NCBI RefSeq assembly: GCF_016808335.1
Contig: NC_053138.1
Span: 58,992,951-59,056,950 of the forward strand
Length of the DNA: 64,000 bases
Origin: Panicum virgatum
Lineage: Eukaryota > Streptophyta > Magnoliopsida > Poales > Poaceae
Reading direction: 5' to 3'
Position numbers and translations under genes: made by a program
In this document: in pieces, positions 1 to 12,100 of the stretch
Layout: each line of letters starts with the position of its first letter
Position numbering within the stretch: the first letter of the stretch is position 1
Notes under the pieces: model-generated
The model's database searches: none
Told to the model about the DNA's origin: nothing
What the model saw: only the letters and a program-made list of their open reading frames with translations

Positions 1-1894
1 ATTATACAGACTAAAATATAGCAAAGTAGAAGCTCAAAATTTAACAGGAGATCTACACAGGGATGATTTATCTACTGTGCATTTCTCACGATTTTATCTA
101 CACAGAAATAATTCTGAGAAAATAAACAAAACAGACATCAGTTTAGAAAGATTCAATTTTAGCTCCTGTTCTAGCCACTAACTGATGCTCAAACTTCCTG
201 GACAAGTTAAGATATTCTAGATAAACACTCAGGAATATTTTCAGGATTTAACAAGAACAGAAACTATTTATCATAAATAAAGTATACTAAACAAGGATTA
301 AATCAAATAAAAAGCTACAACAAAGAACTGATCATGAAATTTTTATAGCAAAGCTAGTGTAACAAGATTAAACTACCACCAAAATTTCAGAGCAATATCA
401 GCTTTCAAGTATCACATAAGAAAAAGATTAAAGAACTAGTATTTATACACCTAGTAACACAAAACAACATCTACAGCAAAAACTTGCAACTAAAGCCTAA
501 CATATTATAGTTCTAATGCATAGAGCTCTTCAAGAGGATTCCAAAACATCAATATTTGCTAATTTACGAATTTTCTACGAATTGATATTGAATTTCAAAG
601 ATCACTGAAAAACATTGCAAACCAGTCCCTAAGGCACTATTGCAATGAGTCACTGACATCGCAGATAACCCCCTGGGCTTTCTCAAATTCAAGCACGCGG
701 TCCTCGGGGTCGGGTCAGAGAGGGGAGGCGAGGTTTGACCGGCCGTTTCCCGGCGAGGGGCTCACCGGCGGCGAGGGTGGAGGGGTGCGTGAGCCTCACG
801 GGTTCAAGGCGCACCTCTGGGTGCTTGGAATCGAGGCTAGGGCGGTCGGAGAGGGGGTGTCGACGGCGAGCGGCGGCTTGCGGGCTCGGAGCACGGCGGC
901 GGGGTGGCTCCGGTGGTGTTCGGGTGAGGGGAAATGGCCTGGGAGCTGCGCGAGGTCGAGGCGGTGCTAATGGTGGGGGATGTAGGGGTGGAGCGGGTCT
1001 GGGTTGGCGGCTCCGCGGTGGGGTGGAGCTCGCCGGGGTTCAAGCAGGGCGGCGGCGGCGTTCTGCGGCTTGGGAGCGATGAGAGAGCAAAGGGATGCGC
1101 GAAATCGAGCTCTGGGACTCTTGTAGTGCGCGGGCGCTTGCTAGAAGAGAGCGGCGGGCTCTGCAGGGGGCGTTCCACGGCGGCGTCGCGGTGGCGGCCG
1201 TCGGGGAGGTTCTGGACACGGCGGGAGTGCGTGGCGAGGGGTGGAGGCTCCAGCGCGAGGCAACAGGAGGGGGAAGAGGTCGTCCGCGACGCGTGGGCGC
1301 CAGCGCACGGCGGAGTAATGGCCGGGAAAGCCGGGAAGGCGTCGGCGGGCGGCGCTGTCGGTGGCCGGCGGCGAGAAGCAGAGCAGGGAGGGGGAGATGG
1401 TCATAAGGGCGATTTTGCAATTTCCAAAAGTTCCAGGGACCTTTCTGTAAACAAGCAATAACTTTTAAACCAAAGCTCAAATGGAAAAGTGCCCAACATG
1501 AAAGTTGTTCAACTTTTCAAGATCTACAACTTTGATGTTGTGCAAAAATCTATTTGACCAAAGATTCAAGAGCTAAAATTAAAATCATTGAAGGGATTTT
1601 GAATTCCAGGAAATTTGTCTTTTTCAAAGCAATTTCACTTCAAATGTAGACTTACAAGCAAAATTGGATGCCATGCAATAAATGCACTGAAATTTTGCAC
1701 AAACACCCTCCATAAAAGCTATAAACACAAATAACTTTATAAAGGACCTCGCATAAAATCATAATTACACATATAACCTTTCATAATTACAAAAAGATCC
1801 TTTTTAAGCATTTCAAGCACAAGATGCATAGCAACAAACTCAATTACTGTGCAGACACCTATTTAAATACTGTGCAAACACCCGGGGTGTTACA
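1..1894 (-). repeat. 3' LTR of the chromovirus (partial)
   Basis: Element orientation is minus, so this is the downstream LTR. It begins (in element sense) at 1894 with TGTAACACCCCGGG and continues beyond base 1. By eye it differs from 11043-12936 at only three positions, near 178, 475 and 992. It contains a sharply bounded GC-rich block at about 695-1410 that produces long spurious ORFs on both strands. Confidence 0.93.
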
Positions 1895-1910
1895 GCCTTC
1901 CCCCCTAAAA
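1895..1910 (-). other. polypurine tract of the chromovirus
   Basis: On the minus strand TTTTAGGGGGGAAGGC lies directly against the TGTAACACC start of the 3' LTR, where the plus-strand primer for reverse transcription belongs. The pol stop codon (TAG, 1905-1907) lies inside the tract, so coding sequence and primer overlap. Confidence 0.85.
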
Positions 1911-4178
1911 GGAATCTCGTCCCGAGATTACAGGAAGAAAAGGGTGCAAAGAATTGGTACCTGGATTGGTTCTAAGAAAGTCGGGAAAGTTTCTTTGGAG
2001 AAAATTTTCAGTTTCCCAAGTAGCTTCTTCTACAGTATGCTGATTCCACTGGATTTTGTACATTTTAACTCTCTCCCTTCTAGTACTTCTTTCTTTTGTG
2101 TCAAGAATCTTGATTGGATACTCCGTATAAGATAGATCGGATTCAATTTCGATATCTTGTGGTTCAAGGATTTCAGTAGGTACCCTGGTGCACTTCCGAA
2201 GTTGTGAGACATGGAAGACATCATGAACGGCGGCCAATTGAGAGGAAAGACGGAGTCGGTAGGCAACGGGTCCACAAGTTTCGATAATTTCAAATGGCCC
2301 GATATATCGGGGTGCTAATTTCCCTTTTAAGCCAAAGCGTTGAACACCTTTAGTAGGAGATACTCGCAAATATACAAAGTCTCCTACCTCGAATTGTAAA
2401 GGATCTCTTCTTTTGTCTGCATAACTTTTCTGTCTTGATTGGGCTGCTTTAAGATTAACCTGGATAACTCTGACTTGCTCCTCTGCCTCAGAGACTAAAT
2501 CTGGCCCAAAAATTTTGCGTTCTCCAGCTTGTGACCAATTCAAAGGAGTTCGACACCTTCGACCGTATAATGCTTCAAATGGTGCCATTTGCAAGCTGGA
2601 TTGATAACTGTTATTGTATAAAAACTCTGCCAATGCTAGGCACTTAACCCAGTTCTTGCCATATTGAATAGTACATGCCCTCAACATGTCTTCAAGGATT
2701 TGATTGATTCGTTCAGTTTGCCCATCTGTTTGTGGATGATAAGCTGAACTACGAATCAATTTTGTTCCAAGGGATTCCTGCATTTGCTCCCAGAAACGTG
2801 CTATAAACTGAGGCCCACGATCAGAAATAATCGTCTTTGGAATGCCATGTAAACGAACAATCTGATCGAGATAAATCTCTGCGTACTTCTTGGCAGAATA
2901 AGTGGTGTGTACTGGAATAAAATGAGCGGTCTTGGTGAGTCTATCAACGATTACCCAAACAGAATCATGCTTATGAGGAGTAATGGGTAAACCAACGATA
3001 AAATCCATACTGATGTCCTCCCATTTCCAGGATGGAATAGATAAAGGTTGGAGAGTACCAGCTATTTTCAAGTGACTAGCTTTAACTCTTTGACAGACAT
3101 CACACTCAGAAACATATCTGGCGATCTCTCTTTTCATTCGAGTCCACCAGAAATTTTGTTTGAGATCCTGGTACATCTTGGTACCACCGGGATGAATCGA
3201 AAATTTCGAAAGATGTGCTTCATCAAGGATTTGCTTTCTAAGCTGATGATCCTTAGGTACCACCAGTCGGGATTCAAACCATAGAACTCCCCTATGATCC
3301 ACTCTGAAACATTTATACTTTGCTTCTCCCTGTGATAACTTTTCCTTGATGACCTTGATACCCTCATCATGTAATTGTCCCATGATGATGCTATCATGAA
3401 GTGTAGGCTCAAGGGATATATGGTTCAAACTTCCTTGAGGTACCATTTCTAGGTTTAACTTCATCATTTCCTGGCATAGAGTTTCATTGAATGGTTCTAC
3501 AGATAGACAATGGCATTGTGACTTGCGGCTGAGTGCATCCGCAACCACATTAGCCTTTCCTGGATGATAGTGCACTTCTAGGTCATAATCCTTTATCAAC
3601 TCTAGCCAGCGTCTCTGCCTCATGTTGAGATCAGCTTGAGTGAAGATATATTTGAGGCTCTTATGGTCAGTGTAAATATTACAGTGAGTTCCCATAAGAT
3701 GATGTCTCCAAATCTTAAGAGCGTGAATGACAGCTGCTAATTCCAGATCATGGGTTGGATAATTCTTCTCATGATCCCGGAGAGCTCTTGATGCATAAGA
3801 AATAACCCGGTTGTCCTGCATAAGCACACAACCAAGTCCCGTACCCGAAGCATCACAATAGACATCAAAAGGTTTGGTACTGTCCGGTGTAGACAATACT
3901 GGAGCGGTAGTTAATCTTGCTTTGAGAGTTTGGAAAGCTTCTTCACACTTATCATTCCAAACAAACTTCACTCCCTTCTTCAATAACTCCGTCATAGGCT
4001 TGGCTATTCTGGAGAAATCAGTAATGAACCGACGATAATATCCAGCTAAACCAAGAAAACTGCGAATTTGATGAACTGAAATAGGAGATTCCCAATCCAT
4101 CACTTCTTGTACTTTAGTTGGATCAACAGATATACCATCACTGGAGATAGTGTGACCTAAGAATTTCACACTGTCCAA
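1905..4178 (-). pseudogene. chromovirus pol C-terminal part: RT end, RNase H, integrase, chromodomain
   Basis: 757 codons in the same frame as 4179-4733, separated from it only by a TAG. It starts in the RT thumb (VKFLGHTIS) and runs through RNase H (DVYCDASG, YTDHKSLKY), an integrase zinc-binding region (histidines around SIHPGG, cysteines in CDVCQ), the catalytic core (DFIVGLP, SDRGPQF, and a Glu in DGQTERINQ), the GPF module (YIGPFEI) and a C-terminal chromodomain (YPIKILDTKERSTRR ... WNQHTVEEATWE). The chromodomain directs integration to particular chromatin in this lineage. It ends at a TAG within the polypurine tract. This part is intact, but it cannot be made from a full-length polyprotein because of upstream lesions. 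Confidence 0.9.
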
Positions 4179-4733
4179 CTAAAATTCACACTTGGAGAAT
4201 TTGGCATAAAGATGATGATCTCGTAATCGTTGAAGAACGATACGCAAATGTTCAGCATGATCTTCTTCATTCTTGGAGTAGATCAAGATATCGTCAATGA
4301 AAACCACGACGAATTTATCCAGCTCCGGCATGAAGACTGAATTCATTAAGTACATAAAATATGCTGGGGCGTTGGTAAGACCAAAAGACATAACCAAATA
4401 TTCATATAGTCCATATCTGGTAGAGAAAGCAGTCTTTGGAATATCACAAGGCTTGATCTTTATTTGATGGTAGCCAGAACGAAGATCAATCTTAGAGAAA
4501 ACCTTAGCTCCAGCTAACTGATCAAACAGGATATCAATGCGGGGAAGAGGATACTTGTTTTTAATAGTGACCGCATTGAGTGGTCGATAATCAACACATA
4601 GCCTCAAACTATTGTCCTTCTTCTTCACAAACAGGGCTGGACATCCCCAGGGTGAAGAACTTGGACGTATAAAACCTTTGTCAAGAAGGTCTTGGAGTTG
4701 GACTTTCAATTCTGCTAATTCATTTGGAGGCAT
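4179..4733 (-). pseudogene. chromovirus reverse transcriptase, N-terminal part
   Basis: RT fingers and palm: [44 protein letters not shown], and the catalytic box FIDDILIYS (the FIDD variant). It ends FSKCEF then TAG at 4179-4181, where related elements usually have Trp (TGG to TAG, one transition). Its frame differs from the protease ORF to the right. The two ORFs overlap at 4715-4733 and the expected join (ELQPGTA to RMPPNE) needs a shift near 4735-4760. The active-site residues are still present. Confidence 0.9.
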
Positions 4734-5905
4734 TCGGTACGACCTCTTAGAAATAGGGCGGTACCGGGTTGAAGTTCGATAACAAACTCGATGTCTCTAT
4801 CAGGAGGCATTCCAGGTAAATCATCCGGAAATACATCCGCATACTCCCACACAATAGGGATATCTTCAAGTTTAATTTCTTTTGCGGCATAAGCACAAGA
4901 GTTAATGTACTCTCGTTGTGGTAGATAGAGTATGGTGGCTCTTTGATGTGGTGAATCTATCTCGATAGCTCGGGAAGAGATATCTAATAGTACTTTATGT
5001 GTAGTCATCCAATTCACGCCTAGAATAACATCCATGCCTTCTAAATTTAGCAAGATCAAGTCTGTCTTTATCAATTTGCTACCCAGCTTAATTGGCACAC
5101 ATCTAGTGATTTGATTGGAAGCTATCTTCCCACCAGGGGTTGTTATCATAAAAGATCCCTTAGTATGACAAAAATCCAATCCTAATCTTGCTCCAAATTT
5201 GGCACTTATAAAACTATGCGTTGCACCAGAATCAAATAATATGACTGCGGGTTTATTGTGGATAGAGAAAGTACCCGTCATTACTGGTGCTCCTGCTGGA
5301 AGGTCTGCAAGAGTAGTGAAGTTAACTCGCCCTTGTCGGACTTGCACCATTTGCCTCTTGCCCTTGCCCTTGTTGTTGTTGTTGTTGTTCTGATTAGAGT
5401 TTTGCCCTGGATTATTCCTTCTGGGTTGTGGACAATTCTTGGCAAAATGAGAAGCACTGCCGCAGTTGAAACATCGATTATTACTATTCCCACTATTGAA
5501 CTGTGGGGCATTCGGCCTTGGGTTAAACTGCTGCTGTTGCTGTTGCTGAGGCACTGGAGGTCTGAATCCTCCTTGTTGCTGAGGCGGCCTAAAGACAAAC
5601 CTACCCACTGGGGCATTTCTTTGTGGAGGCCTAGGTGGAGTATTTTGCACCAGGCGATACCTCGGTGGCTGGGCACTCGAGGGTCCCGTTGGTGCCTTCC
5701 GCTTTTTCTCAGCACGATGTGCAGCAATACAATCTTCCTGTGTAATGGCCATATTAACCAGCTCATTATAGGTATTGGGCTGAACCAAGTTTAAACGTTC
5801 TTTGAGCTTAGTATTGAGGCCACGACGGAAACGATCACGTTTCTTGGCATCAGTATCAGCATGATGGCCCGCATATTGGCACAGATGATTGAAGGTCTGT
5901 GCATA
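4715..5905 (-). pseudogene. chromovirus gag C-terminal part plus aspartic protease
   Basis: This runs in frame from just after the gag stop at 5906-5908. It holds the gag C-terminus (QYAGHHAD, then LNLVQPNTYNELV), a Gln/Pro/Asn-rich stretch, a CCHC zinc knuckle (CFNCGSASHFAKNC) and the retropepsin with its DSG active site (VILFDSGATHSFIS). The last dozen residues ([12 protein letters not shown]) are out-of-frame reading after a frameshift; the normal continuation into RT is in the frame of 4179-4733. No ATG opens the piece; it is a continuation of gag. Confidence 0.88.
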
Positions 5906-6433
5906 TTAAAGAACAGTGCGGGTTCCCTGATCTAGAGCCAAGAATTCATTCAACTTTCTTTCAATTAGTCCATCCGGAATACGATGTGATCTGAATGCAG
6001 TTCTGAATTCCTCCCAAGATATGATATGTTCAGCAGGCTGCATTTCACAATAATTATCCCACCATATACGTGCAGGACCGCGAAGCTGTTGGGCGGCAAA
6101 GGGGGCCTTATTTGCATCAACACACGGTACTGCTAACAAAGCAAACTTGGAATTGATTGTACGGAGCCAAGCATCGGCATCCAATGGGTCATCAGCTTTG
6201 CTGAACAGTGGAGGTTGGGTACCAAAGAATTCCTGGTAACCCGCTGGTTGGGCCTCCCTTCCTCCATACTGTTGGCGGGGCTGATTTTGTTGCCCTTGGA
6301 CTAGCTGGCGAAGCAACTCTGTTTGCATGGCCATTAACTCGGCCAGATTCGACGGGGGTGGCGGTGGTTGCTGAGATCCACTGCCAGTTTCACAACCAAA
6401 GCCATCAGGCATTCCGCGTGTATGACCAACCAT
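5906..6433 (-). pseudogene. chromovirus gag N-terminal part
   Basis: 175 codons from ATG at 6433: Met-rich leader, Gln-rich segment, then a capsid-like region (LDADAWLRTINSKFALL, GPARIWWDNY, ISWEEFRTAFRSHRIP) typical of plant gypsy gag. It ends LDQGTRTVL followed by TAA at 5906-5908. In this family the next residue is usually Gln before YAQTFNHL, so a CAA-to-TAA change is the simplest reading. The frame stays open downstream, so this is a single nonsense lesion. Confidence 0.9.
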
Positions 6434-7067
6434 CTGTAATTATGGAAGACATCCATTAGATACATATTTCTCGCTTCCAAAATCAATGGTACGTGCAATG
6501 ATCATCCATAGGATAAAACAAAATCAGCAAAATTTAACTAGATGCGGCGTAGCACAATATGCCCAACACATAACTGTGCAACCTTCAAAAATCAAAACTG
6601 GTCAGCTGTTAGATAGCTTCATGCTCCATCGTATAGAGACTCAAAACTGAAAGCAACGGGTAAAGAACATAATCTATCCATTCTCTCTTCATTGCTATAT
6701 GCTATGTTGCTAAACAACAGAGATCATAGAAGGGGTTGGACTGAAATTTAGTCTCACAGATTCAACATGCTAACATTTGATGAGCACATATGCCACAAAA
6801 ATTTGCAACCTCTTGTATTCATCAAACGGCGTGAAAATGCACAAATGAAGAGATTTGCTAAGTAGAAAGATTATGATTTCCAAACTGGTAGTCGCTACTT
6901 ATATTACATCCAAAGCAGCCTTGTTCTTACAACCTAACATCGCTTAACCTTACCACATATAATACAACAAGTGGTACTCCTCCCTAAGGCTATTTTACAA
7001 TAACATCTTCCCTATATACATATGCTACAACAAGAGAACACAACTATCTAGGACAAGTCTAAGACGC

Positions 7068-7970
7068 CTAGAAGTCGTCGAGGTTGCCCACAGAAGAGGC
7101 ACTGCCGGCAGAAGAGTCATCCGGCTGAGGGTTAGGCTCAGCAAGTGCGTGCTCTGAATCTAAGTCAGATACTCCCTCAATCTCCTCTGGGTCCTCCTCT
7201 GCTGCTGCAGGCTCAGCTGGGGCATCGAGTTGCTCCTGGAGCATACCAACATGTGCTAAAGCATCTGCCCAATCTGCTTGAAGCTCATTCACCTGCCCCT
7301 GAAGAAAACCAATAACTATGTTGCGCTGCTCTATCTCAGCACCATGCTCCATAGCCTGATGCTCAAACTGTGCAATGGCCAGATCCCTCCCAGCAACGGC
7401 ATCCTGAAGTCCCTGAATCTGAGTATCCTTCAAACGAAGGCCTCGCTGAAAACTCTGGGCCAAGTCTATCACCTGGTCCATGTGTCGCTGCTGAAGTATC
7501 TGGTAGTGCGACTGAGCATTCATATATCTGACTACTGCCTCGATAGTCTCATCCGCTACATCTCCAATCAAGTGCCCAAAGTGTGTGACCCTGAACAGCC
7601 ACTCTGCATTGCCAGCACTGACTGCTGGGAACAAACCAATAGGATATGCTGCTACCTCCTCGGGATGGTGCTCACAAAAAGTGGTGATAGCATTGAGAGC
7701 TGCTTTCTCAAACGCATCCACAAGACGGTACCCAATCACCTCGATCTCAATCGGTGGCCACTCCAAGGTGGGGTGCTGAGGAATGGTCATCTTAACTCTG
7801 TTCTTCTTAATTCCATCCTCCGAAAACTGGCGTCCCGTGTACTGGGGTGGATCTGGGTAGTGGAAGATACGAAGTGAATCCCAAAGAATCCTCGGAAAAC
7901 CCTCCCAGTACAGACAGTCGGTATGAGCATTTCCCTCCTCATCCCAAAAGATCTGGGAACAAGTCGCCAT
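7068..7970 (-). CDS. extra ORF between leader and gag of the chromovirus
   Basis: About 300 intact codons in element sense. An upstream in-frame ATG at 8024 adds 18 residues, but the ATG at 7970 (context CAGATGGCG, product MATCSQIFWDEEGN) is the better start. The N-terminal half looks globular (YWEGFPRILWDSLRIF, WPPIEIEVIGYRLVDAFEKAA). The middle, about residues 150-245, is a Gln/Glu/Leu-rich probable coiled coil, and the C-terminus is acidic (AEEDPEEIEGVSDLDSE). I do not recognise a named domain. It has no stops while gag-pol beside it has three lesions. It might be an accessory or structural protein of the element; function unknown. Confidence 0.6.
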   Translation of the reverse strand: MATCSQIFWDEEGNAHTDCLYWEGFPRILWDSLRIFHYPDPPQYTGRQFSEDGIKKNRVKMTIPQHPTLEWPPIEIEVIGYRLVDAFEKAALNAITTFCEHHPEEVAAYPIGLFPAVSAGNAEWLFRVTHFGHLIGDVADETIEAVVRYMNAQSHYQILQQRHMDQVIDLAQSFQRGLRLKDTQIQGLQDAVAGRDLAIAQFEHQAMEHGAEIEQRNIVIGFLQGQVNELQADWADALAHVGMLQEQLDAPAEPAAAEEDPEEIEGVSDLDSEHALAEPNPQPDDSSAGSASSVGNLDDF

Positions 7971-8024
7971 CTGAATCAAAAAGGATTCAAATGTGAGTAA
8001 TGCAATTATCTCAAGACTTCTCAA

Positions 8025-9102
8025 ATAAAGCTTTAAGAAGACTGCGGTAAAACAAATGTGATTCTAATTCACAAGATGATATGATTCCAACTCAAAGAAT
8101 AATAAACCACAATTGGTACTGGTTCATCATTTGAGATTCTAAGGAATGAAAAGATCCTTATAACAACAAGATGGGGCTTAGGAGGAAGGCATGACTTGAA
8201 ACCATATTTTTCATCTAAGGAAACCTAAGCATTTTACAAACATGCTACTAAAATCAGAGTTTCACTCACTCATGTTTTAAGCACACTAACACTTATCTTA
8301 TAAGGATTCACACTAGAAATTCCTTAACAAGCTCATGTAGCAACTTCAACTATTATGAACCAATCAAACATCAACCAAATATGCATGCACGTCCTGACCG
8401 ACCTCACAAGATAAACAATTGCCAACTATGGTTGGGCTTACGTGGTTAGCACGGTGGTATACATAAATACGGCTCTCCCTATATATAGCTAGTCGATACA
8501 TTCTAACCGTTCTTATCTTATCGAATCGTGGTTAGCGTACCTGCATAAGATTGACAGAACATATATATATATATCCAATGAACCTTTCATGCCAACACTC
8601 ATGAAAGCGTTCCCAAACATTACCGCTCACTATAGAAGCGGCAGCCATACAATTTCCGCCGTATGGCCAACGTTAGCATACGCTACTCAGAGGCGTATTC
8701 ACAAGTTTCTTTACTCCCAATATAGTCGATCGAGATCGGTATATTGGCAGCAGCTCAAGTAAGTCACTGCTTGAGCGCAGCGTTCGGCTCGCATCACCGA
8801 CGGGAAGGTCAGACTCCCTCAGCTGACTGAGGATCCTTACCATCTTACCTCAACGTAGGTGCGTCGTTACAAGAATTAAGAGTTGCTTGTGAGTATGGTT
8901 TGACAAAATGTAAAGTGCTGGAAGTCAGATAACATAAACCATACAGAGATAACCACCTAGTAATTCCCATAAATTCCCTAGGACTTTACGTTTTAAACAC
9001 AACTCTTAACGAATCCAACGTAGTTTTCCGAAATTCTTTATGGTTCCAATTTTATATGGAAAGCGATTTTTAAGGTTCTAACACCTCTGATGTACGCTTG
9101 TA
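8025..9102 (-). other. untranslated leader of the chromovirus
   Basis: Lies between the primer site and the extra ORF. No long ORF and no recognisable gene. It contains a short AT dinucleotide run near 8562-8573. Packaging or splice signals would be expected here but cannot be identified by eye. Confidence 0.6.
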
Positions 9103-9114
9103 GCTCTGATACCA
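9103..9114 (-). other. primer binding site (initiator-Met tRNA type)
   Basis: The minus strand reads TGGTATCAGAGC, the usual Met-tRNA primer site of plant LTR elements, two bases from the LTR edge at 9117. It fixes the LTR length and the orientation of the element. Confidence 0.92.
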
Positions 9115-9116
9115 GC

Positions 9117-12100
9117 TGTGGCAGAACCGCCTAATTTATCCCGGCTCAAGTGCGTAAACCATCACCATAAAGGCAACATTAGCTTAAACGCACTTCAAAC
9201 GGAACAATTTTTGGTCTGTCGGGTAACGTCCCGATACAACCACCGATTCTTGGATCGAACAAGCATACCCCGCACGAAGGCGAGTTCAGAGATATTACAA
9301 CCACAATTTTACAACACAGGCATATTAAAGATTACAAACCAGTTCAAAAGATTATTACAAAACCAACTTAAGTAATACAGTTATACAAAACATAAGAGTA
9401 AGTTCAGAGTTTAAACAGCGGAAGGTAAAACACGACGGCTACAACTCATCGCAAAATGGTACCAAGCCAGCCCAAGCAAGGTATCACTCGTCATAGTTAT
9501 TGCCGGCCGAAGACGTATCCCACTCTACGGACCAGCCAGGAGGCAACGAGCAAGGATAGGTCAAGCTAGCGATCTGATCCTCAAAACTCATACCTGAAAA
9601 AGGGTTTTCAAAAGCAAGGCTGAGTATTCTAATACTCAGCAAGACTTAACCGACAACGGGTATAAGTAGCCCACTTTAGCTAGACTATGCAAGGCTTTGT
9701 AAGGCTCTGGTTTTCCTTTGCTGAAAAGCAATAAAGAGTAGGTCCTTACTTTCAAGTTTTAGCTTCAAGATTCTAGTTGATTAACCATTCTATGTAAGCA
9801 TCTACTAACCAAACATGGTGGAACTTCTAAGCAAACATCAAGATTAATAAGAATATTGTTGCTCTTATTACTCTGTGTGGCAAAGAGATCAAGCAGTCTC
9901 ATTTCATCGTGAGAGGCGGACGATTCTGAATCGAAATTCAACCTTGCAAGGGTAACCTAGCACACACGTCTGGAATACCGTCGGGTCATTCCCAAACAAC
10001 CGTTAACCTTTCTTTCCGGCTTGTGGATAGTGCCACTCTCCCCGACTACAGGGCTCCAAGGCCGAACCTTGTCCCTAGAAGTCGTAGTGTTGCGCAACAT
10101 ATAATAAAACCTATCCCTACTGAGAGAGTGGGAGGTATATCCACTCCCCGGTCCAATCGGCTACTAGGCTTGCCGCGTACCATATTTACGGCATGTGACT
10201 AGTACTTTCAAAAACTTAACCAGCACTACCACACACCGCGACCTTAGCAAGTTCATCAACACAGACGGGGTCTCACATAGGACATGATATCGAACACAAC
10301 CCCGTCCGTCGTCCTTATATTGATAACAGAAAGTAAACAAGCAAATCCTATAAAGCTCGCGAGTGACAGGCAATCACTCGACTTTTACCGTTCCTATAAG
10401 CTTAGCAGATAGTCGAACTCAGGTCTAGTGTTCAGTACATAGGTTCCTAGGATCATGCATCTAGGGTTTCAATTCAAATCCTAAGAACTGTAAATGCACA
10501 AGTAAGTAATACAGTAAATGATATTAATTTGAAGTATAGGTTATGTACGGGGCTTGCCTTCTCGGTAGTTGCTAACTATTTCAGTGCTAGGCTCTTCCGA
10601 ACTTTGGTTCGGGGCTTCAGTTAGTTCCGCAGTGTTTACTTGAGCTTCGAGATCACCTCCGTCAGATTCCGGGATCAGCTCGTACGTCCCGTCCGATAAG
10701 GCAGTCGTGTCTATATGCAATGCAAGAACAACATTATAAACAAACATGGGCAATCGTTTATAGAGTAGTTAAATAACAAATTTAACTACCCAAGGCATCA
10801 TGATCAACAGCACAAAAGAAGTTAACTAACTTCATAAAATGAGTGGTGGTGATTTACTATACCACTAAGTCATGGTTTGTAAATAAAACAACAAATCAGA
10901 GTACAAATAGTAATAAATTCTACCAAAATTACCCTAAACAGAACATTAATATACTAAGCTACCCTGCAAAAATTATGCCAAGACATGTAACCATTTAATC
11001 ACAATAAATCATTTATGCAGGCAACACCTAGCACAAGCTTGAATTATACAGACTAAAATATAGCAAAGTAGAAGCTCAAAATTTAACAGGAGATCTACAC
11101 AGGGATGATTTATCTACTGTGCATTTCTCACGATTTTATCTACACAGAAATAATTCTGAGAAAATAAACAAAACAGACATCAGTTTAGAAAGATTCAATT
11201 TTAGCTCCTGTTCTAGCCATTAACTGATGCTCAAACTTCCTGGACAAGTTAAGATATTCTAGATAAACACTCAGGAATATTTTCAGGATTTAACAAGAAC
11301 AGAAACTATTTATCATAAATAAAGTATACTAAACAAGGATTAAATCAAATAAAAAGCTACAACAAAGAACTGATCATGAAATTTTTATAGCAAAGCTAGT
11401 GTAACAAGATTAAACTACCACCAAAATTTCAGAGCAATATCAGCTTTCAAGTATCACATAAGAAAAAGATTAAAGAACTAGTATTTATACACCTAGTAAC
11501 ACAAAACAACATCTACATCAAAAACTTGCAACTAAAGCCTAACATATTATAGTTCTAATGCATAGAGCTCTTCAAGAGGATTCCAAAACATCAATATTTG
11601 CTAATTTACGAATTTTCTACGAATTGATATTGAATTTCAAAGATCACTGAAAAACATTGCAAACCAGTCCCTAAGGCACTATTGCAATGAGTCACTGACA
11701 TCGCAGATAACCCCCTGGGCTTTCTCAAATTCAAGCACGCGGTCCTCGGGGTCGGGTCAGAGAGGGGAGGCGAGGTTTGACCGGCCGTTTCCCGGCGAGG
11801 GGCTCACCGGCGGCGAGGGTGGAGGGGTGCGTGAGCCTCACGGGTTCAAGGCGCACCTCTGGGTGCTTGGAATCGAGGCTAGGGCGGTCGGAGAGGGGGT
11901 GTCGACGGCGAGCGGCGGCTTGCGGGCTCGGAGCACGGCGGCGGGGTGGCTCCGGTGGTGTTCGGGTGAGGGGAAATGGCCTGGGAGCTGCGCGAGGTCG
12001 AGGCGGTGCTAATGGTGGGGGATGTAGGGGTGGAGCAGGTCTGGGTTGGCGGCTCCGCGGTGGGGTGGAGCTCGCCGGGGTTCAAGCAGGGCGGCGGCGG

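Noticed and set aside
735..1480. Six long overlapping ORFs on both strands, repeated at 11777-12522
   Set aside because: All fall in the GC-rich block of the LTR, overlap in every frame and have low-complexity Arg/Gly/Pro composition. They are composition artefacts.
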